NCBI GenBank assembly: GCA_029891345.1
Contig: CM057009.1
Span: 294,253,966 to 294,317,965 of the forward strand
Length of the DNA stretch: 64,000 nucleotides
Origin: Dryococelus australis
Lineage: Eukaryota; Arthropoda; Insecta; Phasmatodea; Phasmatidae
Direction: 5' to 3'
The notes under the pieces are model-generated. The model was not told the DNA's origin and ran no database searches. It saw only the letters and a list, made by a program, of their open reading frames with translations. Position numbers and translations under genes: made by a program. Below are positions 58,503 to 64,000 of this stretch, one piece after another (position 1 is the stretch's first letter; each line of letters opens with the position of its first letter).

Positions 58503-58823
58503 TCAAAGATGTGTGCATAGCTCGGTTGGTGCACAGGTTCGTGCCGGGTAACCCTTAAAGGGCAGTGGGCACAGTTTAACGGCACGGTGTTTAAAGGTTC
58601 CGTCCACTGTACGGACAGTGGCTACTCTAAGCACTTTATCACGACCAGGGTGTAGCTCAACGATGCGTCCTAAGTACCTCTGCAGCGCAGGAAGCCTGTC
58701 CTCTTTTACTAATACAAGTTGGTGAGGGTAAACCGGTTGATTTTCTTCCTGTCACTTTGGACGCTGCTGTAAGGTGTGAGGATAGTCCTGATGCCAGTGT
58801 TTCCGGAAATCTTGCTGAAGCTT
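58503..58823 (-). pseudogene. BEL/Pao pol C-terminal DUF5641 domain
   Basis: Reads LVLVKEDRLPALQRYLGRIV, ELHPGRDKVLRVATVRTVDG, then TFKHRAVKLCPLP, and ends TELCTHL at a stop at 58503-58505. This matches the DUF5641 tail found after integrase in BEL/Pao pol. Confidence 0.8.
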
Positions 58824-59760
58824 CTACATGAGCTGCCAGCACTGTAAAAAATTCAGATGGATGTCTTCCAGGTTTGGCTCTGGAACAGTGACAAGTGGCT
58901 CAAGAGTCAAAAAATGACTAGGAGTATGCGCTGATAAATAATTCGGGTCCGAGCTCAGTGGACAAAGAGGCCTGGAGTTGAGGATGGCTTCAATCTGCAC
59001 TAGAACAGTATTCAGTTCCTCGTAAGTGAGAATTTGCTCGCCAATAACACGCCTCATACAGGACTTGACTGACTTAATTCTAGCTTCCCATAATCCACCG
59101 AAGTGAGGTGCTGCGGGGGGATTAAAAGGCCAAGTTACCCCAAAGGTGGCCAAGGAGCTTGCCATAGTCTGTTGGTTGTTGGGAGAAGCAAGCAGCTGTC
59201 GCAACTCATCCAGATGGTTATTAACACCTACAAAGTTGGTTCCACAGTCACTATAGAGGTCAAAAGACCTGCCATGATGGGCAAGAAAGCATTTGTATGC
59301 ACCTAGAAATACATCGGTAGAAAGGTCAGTTGCCAACTCAAGGTGCATTGTTTTGTTACACAACAAACAAATATGCAAAGATAAGCTTTTAACAACACTG
59401 GGCGACGAACTAGGGCCAGCTTAATAGTAAACAGACCAGCATAGTCCACCCTGCCTTTGCAAAGGGTTTCACTGCTGAATCCTTATGGGAGGAAGGACTC
59501 CCATTAATGGTGCTGAAGAGGCAGGTCTTGTCTTAAAGAACTTGAGGCAGTAACAAAGACAGCGACGAATGGCAGACCTGTCTGCAAGTATCCAAAATTG
59601 TGTCCTGAGGATAATCTGAAGAGTTTGAACACCTGGATGCTGATTGATTTCATGATAATGACTGATTACTAAGTCTGTAAAACAGTACAATTTGGGAAGT
59701 AAAGCCGGGTGCTTTTGCTAAAATGGTAAGTTTGACTGCGGCAGCCTACAGCCCACCCTG
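58824..59760 (-). pseudogene. BEL/Pao integrase
   Basis: Zinc-binding part (59469-59690): HPGVQTLQIILRTQFWIL and IRRCLCYCLKFF. Core: VDYAGLFTIKLALVRRP near 59430 in another frame. Then, in the open frame 58824-59378, TDVFLGAYKCFLAHHGR, YSDCGTNFVGVNNHL and APHFGGLWEARIKSVK. The three catalytic positions (VDYAG, YSDCGTNF, LWEA) appear conserved, but they are split over frames. Confidence 0.8.
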
Positions 59761-60041
59761 ACCACTCCATAGGGATAAATAAATGGAACCAATTTCCGAA
59801 TCTGAGGTGATACACGCTGTTGCTTGTTTAGAGCATGAATATCAGCTTCAAAGCAAGAAGCTTGGACATACCTCAGCCAAATGTTCAAGTCTCGTCTAGT
59901 TCATGGGGTAGTAAGGCATCAGTGGCCTTGTTTTGTGGCACTCTACAATTGTGAATAAAACATACAACATATACTGTTATGCGGATAATCTTAGTCGAAT
60001 TGCTGCACCTTTCAAGCAATAACTCCAAGGGGCCAGTTTCT

Positions 60042-60560
60042 TCAAAGTTGCCAAATGAGAGTCTGTTCAGGAATGATGGAGTCTGATGCCGAGGTCTCTT
60101 CTGTGGACACATAGCAGGGCCAATGATCACTGGTTTCCTTCAACCACCATGGTCCAACCCACCACAAATAATGTTGCTGAAGCTGTGCAGGCGTCAAACC
60201 ACGTGAGGCGCAGTCAGCAGTATTTTCCTCTGACCGAACATGATGCCACCATTCAGTTGATGTGTAATCTTGAATTTCACTGACTCGGTTGGCCACAAAG
60301 GTCTTCCAGAGGTGAGGTGATGATGTAATCCAAGATAAAACTACCCTAGAATCTGTCCAGGCATAAGTGGCCTCAATGTGCAGCCTCGAATCATAGTTGT
60401 TGATGACGAGACGGAGAAGCCGAGCTAGCAAAAGAGCCGCACAGAGTTCTAAGCAAGGTAGCGATACCTTCTTCACAGGCACAATCTTAGATTTGGCCAC
60501 CAACAGGTGAACTATTGCTGGACTCTGCCGAGGTTTCACACGAAGCTATCCAACAGCAAC
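60042..60560 (-). pseudogene. BEL/Pao RNase H region
   Basis: Contains LVAKSKIVPVKKVSLPCLEL, AYAWTDSRVVLSWI, FVANRVSEIQ and VRSEENTADCASRGL, the Pao-type RNase H (Peptidase_A17-associated) signature. It follows the reverse transcriptase after a break. Confidence 0.8.
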
Positions 60561-60587
60561 ATAACCAATTTCGGAGCTGTCAGAAAA

Positions 60588-61779
60588 TCAGTGAACTTGA
60601 TATGTGCACCCTTGCAGATTCACTAGTGGATGGGCCACAGCGATGGACGACAATAATGACAGTTCAGATCTGACACTGTCCCACTTTTCACGCACTTTCA
60701 GGGGTAGTTCAGTATCCCAGTCCACACCTTTCAGCCACAGCATCTGAATCAAGTGCTTGCCAAACAAAGTTAAGAGAGCTAGCCAACCAAGCAGGTCAAA
60801 CACTCGAGCAATATCTGACAGGATAATATGTTTTGTATGCAGATTGGAGTTGGGATGGATTACATATGAAAATGAGTCAGTGGAAGGGTTCCATTGCAGG
60901 CCTAGGACTTTAATAATCAAGTCATGGTCAAGATCAAACGAGTGAGATGATGGTGCATGAATGCCCTCTGGTGGGCGACAATCCAACAAGGATGTATGGT
61001 TGCTCATAAACTTTCTCAATTGAAATCCACCCACCTCCAGTAATGCTATGAGCTCCTGTTGTAGATTGAGTGCAGCCTCAACACTGCAAGCTCCAGTGGC
61101 TACATCATCTACATACATGTCTGATGATAAAATCTTAGCTGCAACAGGAAATTTGCTCTTCTCATCCTCTGCGAGTTGATGGAGAGTGCGTATGGCGAGA
61201 TATGGTGCAGATGACACCCCATAAGTAACTGTGTTCAGTCTGTATTCAGCGATGGGTTCATCATCCGAGGACCTCCACACAATCCTCTGATAATCTCTGT
61301 CGCTGGGATGAATGGATATCTGCTGATACATTTGTTTGATATTTGTAGTGAACATAATAGGGTACATACGAAACTGAAGCAACACATCAACAATGTTGCT
61401 TTGGAGTTTTGGCCCTATAAGAAGTATGTCATTGAGTGATTGGCGAGTTGTGGTTATTGCTGATGCACCGAACACCACTCGCAACTTAGTGGTGGTGCTA
61501 TCAGGCTTTACTACAAAGTGGTGAGGAATGTAGTAGGCCTCATTTACAGAGATTTCTCCCTCTGGAATCCTTTCCATGTTGCCAGATGACACGTAGTCTT
61601 CCAAAAAAATCTGTATACTGGGCTCTGACTGAAGGTTTCAGTTTCAGTTGCTTCACGAGACGATGATGCTTATGTATTGCTTGGCTCTTAGCTTCCCCTA
61701 AATGTGGTCTTGGTTGACAAAAGGGCAAAGCAACACTGTAGCACCCTGTTTGGTCCCTTGTATGAGCTCTTAAGAACAT
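60588..61779 (-). pseudogene. BEL/Pao reverse transcriptase
   Basis: The longest open frame in the window (60588-61604, 338 codons). It includes NEAYYIPHHFVVKP, TKLRVVFGAS, NDILLIGPKLQ, YQQISIHPSDRDYQRIVW, TYGVSSAPYLAIR and the catalytic MYVDDVATGA box. The preceding part (RAQYTDFFG, VALPFCQPRPHLGE) lies in another frame, 61540-61779. At the first catalytic site the usual Asp appears as Asn (TTNIKQMYQQ), so the enzyme is probably dead even where the frame is open. Confidence 0.85.
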
Positions 61780-61781
61780 AT

Positions 61782-62535
61782 TTAACAGAGTGCTTCCTGA
61801 GGAGAGTGATGTGTTTTCTGAGGAACTGCTTCTAATTCCCAGAACCTTTTGACAATATATTCAAGTGATGGGGACAATGAAATACAACATGATGTTATTG
61901 GTTGCGATGGAACAGCAGTTTTAACCCTTCTCATGAGGATCCATCCAAACACAGTCTCCAATTCGACGGGCATTTCCTTGTTTCCATCCCTTTTGCGGCC
62001 AGTCATCAAGTGCGGAAATAACTCGGCACCTATCAGCAAGTCAAGTCGACTGGGCCTGGATAAGCAACGGATGGATCTGCGAGTTTCAGGTGCATTACAG
62101 CATCACAAATGCTAGGGGGTAGCTGAGCATTAGGGAGATCACTAGAAATGTGTGATAGAACAAAGACATCCACACTGAATGATTGTGAGGTTTGTCCTAA
62201 AGGACTGATTAGGCAAGACGTGGTTGACTTGGAAACACTGACTGGCACATTAGATAATCCATAGATAGGGAGCTGATCTTCTGTTGGAACAGTCCCAATC
62301 ACTGCAGGCAGGCCTCAGTTACGAAACTAGCTTGACTAGCTGAGTCGAGAAGGGCACGTACTTGTTGGGGAGCTTCAAATGCATCCTGGATTTCTACTAC
62401 AGCAGTAGACAGCAAAACAGTGGTGGTAGCTGTCATGGTGGTAAGAGCTGCAAATGTGGATACAATTTTAGTTTGGCTATCTGCTGTATGTTCTTCTATT
62501 GTGATATCTGAGGGGTCATCTATTTCAGGGGCCAA
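61782..62535 (-). pseudogene. BEL/Pao aspartic protease (DUF1758-type)
   Basis: Frame 62299-62535 contains VRALLDSASQASFVTE, the DSGSQ-type active site with Gly changed to Ala. Frame 61782-62039 contains IGAELFPHLMTG and ETVFGWI, the conserved end of the domain. Frame changes between them mean it is not expressed as one protein. Confidence 0.75.
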
Positions 62536-62579
62536 TGCATCCTGTGATTCAGCAAAGTGTGATGCCTAGCACCACAGTG

Positions 62580-63048
62580 TCAACACATGAATTTGGAGTT
62601 ACAGTTTCTAGCTCGAAGTGATGATCTGAGGCAGTTCAAACACAAATTAAACCTTTTGGTAAGAGCATAAAGTTCCTTTGGGCATATACTCAGCAACTGG
62701 GAGCACTGGGAAGGAATGTGGTCTGCTTTACATAGGGTACAATTAGCAGTAGCTGTTTGTGTCATGTTCACCATGGTAGTAGTTGGACTGTACAAATTAT
62801 GTTTGCTGGATTAGGACACAATTGAAGTCTTTGTCATAGATGTATTGACATGGAACAAAACAACTGCTTGTTGAGTGACACTGCTTTTCTAAGAACTGTA
62901 TGAATTCTGTCAGCTTTGGTAGTGATGAATCACTTACTGTCAGCTCCCACTGGCGGTGTGGGTAAGGGTCCAGTTTCTTCTCCATCAAGTAAAGCAACAA
63001 CAAGTCCCAGTGATCCATAGGAATTTTCAATGCTCGCAGAGCACCCAT
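62580..63048 (-). pseudogene. BEL/Pao gag C-terminus with zinc knuckles
   Basis: Frame 62797-63048 holds MDHWDLLLLYLMEKKLDPYP and LPKLTEFIQFLEKQC, typical of the BEL gag. Frame 62580-62795 holds a Cys/His array CTLCKADHIPSQC and CLNCLRSSLRARNC resembling zinc knuckles of this family. Confidence 0.75.
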
Positions 63049-63056
63049 ATATTTGG

Positions 63057-63759
63057 CTAGCGTGCAGTTAGCAGTGCATACATAGAGCTCGAAGAGTCAG
63101 ATAATACTACTGGAACTTGAAGTAATGCTTCTATGCGGTTTGAGGTTATGAGTCTTTTATTGTCATATCTCTTCACTAAAATCTCCCATGAAATAGTGTA
63201 ATTTTCCTCCGAGAGTGGTAGGGACTGGATTAACGACAATGGCTATGCAGTTAAACATGACTTCAGGTATGTGAAATGTGAAATGATCCATCTGAAATAA
63301 GTTATCATTGGTGGCTATCATGGACTGAAAGAGGTTTGCAAAGTTCGACCATGACTTCGAGTCACCATTGAAAATGGGAAGCTGAATAGTGGGTAACTTG
63401 ACATGTAATGTGTTTGAATGTGACTGTGTGGCCCCTTTGTCATTCCTACCATTGCTCGCTAAGACACAGTCATGTATGGCCATTACAGTGCAATACGCAT
63501 CATCAAATTCGATAAGCCGTTGGGCATGGGACTGGGTGTCAAACTCACTACTGTCTCTGAGTGCAACTTCCAGTGCGATGAGGTCATCATCAAAACCGTT
63601 CTGGATTTGAGCTAAGTCCCGGCAATTAGAAAGGAAGAGGAGTGCATCAGTACTGTCACCTTGAACAGAAGCAGACAATGAAAATGCACAGTGTAGTTGA
63701 TTTTCTGCTCTTTCGAGACGTATCTGAAGTGCCAGGTGTTTATCACCCATGTTCACCAC
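63057..63759 (-). pseudogene. BEL/Pao gag (DUF1759-type)
   Basis: Starts near the ATG at 63750-63759 (MVNMGDKHLALQIRLERAEN). The DUF1759 signature KLPTIQLPIFNGDSKSWSNF lies at about 63350-63400. After a frameshift, MSLIQSLPLSEENYTISWEI and VKRYDNKRLITSNRIEALLQ follow. Gag forms the particle that packages the element RNA. A further gag part runs 62797-63048. Confidence 0.8.
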
Positions 63760-64000
63760 TATTCTGCACTATTACGGCCAAAAAGTAACAGGCATGTGAA
63801 GCTTGTGTATGCTGATAATCCTGTTCGCAATAGTGATTTAGTAACCATGATCCGTAATAATGATTTTAGCACAGTTTTTAAAATTAGCAATGATTTATAA
63901 TTGTTATAACTGTGATTTATTCATAGTTTTTGGAAATAAGTAACTGTGATTTCTTAACTGTTCCACTGTACATTAACCTTATCCTTAGTACTACGTGTAG

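Larger units (their letters stand above)
58503..63765 (-). mobile_element. BEL/Pao LTR retrotransposon, nearly complete, inactive
   Basis: Gag, protease, reverse transcriptase, RNase H, integrase and the DUF5641 tail follow in the canonical BEL/Pao order on the minus strand. Frameshifts and stops separate many parts. The element lies upstream of the septin P-loop exon, in the same orientation as the gene, and may sit in intron 1. The right-hand 230 bp (63770-64000) would be leader or LTR, but no match to the left end was seen. Confidence 0.85.

Noticed and set aside
58515-58550. tRNA-like string TAGCTCGGTTGGT and GGTTCGTGCC
   Set aside because: The two boxes are too close for a tRNA, and the stretch is explained as the coding end of the BEL DUF5641 domain on the other strand.
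63770-64000. Possible 5' LTR of the BEL element
   Set aside because: No similarity to the sequence downstream of the pol stop (58499 and lower) could be seen by eye, and the window ends before a border appears.
1-64000. CRISPR arrays, bacterial-type operons, rRNA or intact tRNA genes
   Set aside because: None found. The window is eukaryotic, and the tRNA-like boxes belong to SINE-type repeats.

Overview
This window looks like a piece of a large, AT-rich, transposon-filled arthropod genome, most likely an insect. That placement rests on the transposon families present and on a tRNA-derived SINE; I cannot name the species. One ordinary host gene is visible. A septin of the Sep1/SEPTIN2 group runs on the minus strand across almost the whole window. 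Four internal coding exons can be defined with GT/AG borders and matching phases: 54986-55178, 36069-36192, 18039-18173 and 1730-1847. They encode the N-terminal conserved segment, P-loop, switch (DTPGFGD) and G4 (AKAD) parts of the GTPase domain. They are separated by introns of about 18.8, 17.9 and 16.2 kb. The first coding exon and the 3' half of the gene were not found and probably lie outside the window.

Nearly everything else is transposable-element debris, mostly inside the introns.
- Intron 1848-18038 (left): a very small copia-like LTR element with a perfect 5-bp target duplication (4922-5581); a Tc1-like element broken by two copies of one MITE (about 9600-11180); a 1.8-kb pogo-like non-autonomous element (11181-12947); a tRNA-derived SINE; a Tigger/jerky-like pogo element (14033-16180); and another pogo-like non-autonomous element (16718-17832).
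- Intron 18174-36068 (middle): a decayed DNA transposon with inverted end regions of about 600 bp (about 21480-29325) and an unusual transposase-like gene. It is split by a nest of later insertions, including a second copy of the pogo-like element (25294-27577). Related tandem repeats lie outside it (19490-20270) and inside it (24393-25170).
- Intron 36193-54985 (right): a minus-strand Ty3/gypsy fragment (about 40300-41900) with a possible LTR; a DUF4817/DDE_3 Tc1-mariner relative (42583-43756); three head-to-tail copies of a Jockey/CR1-type LINE (43780-53458), one with a zinc-binding ORF1; and a plus-strand gypsy integrase fragment (53464-54156).
- Upstream of the P-loop exon: a third MITE copy (57431-57669) and a nearly complete but broken BEL/Pao retrotransposon on the minus strand (58503-63765).

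None of the element-encoded proteins reads through as an intact gene. All carry stops, frameshifts or lost catalytic residues. The window therefore holds one functional-looking gene and a layered record of insertions. The most unusual item is the DNA transposon at about 21480-29325. Its protein pattern is recognisable, but I could not assign it to a named superfamily from memory. All family assignments come from reading motifs by eye, without database searches.
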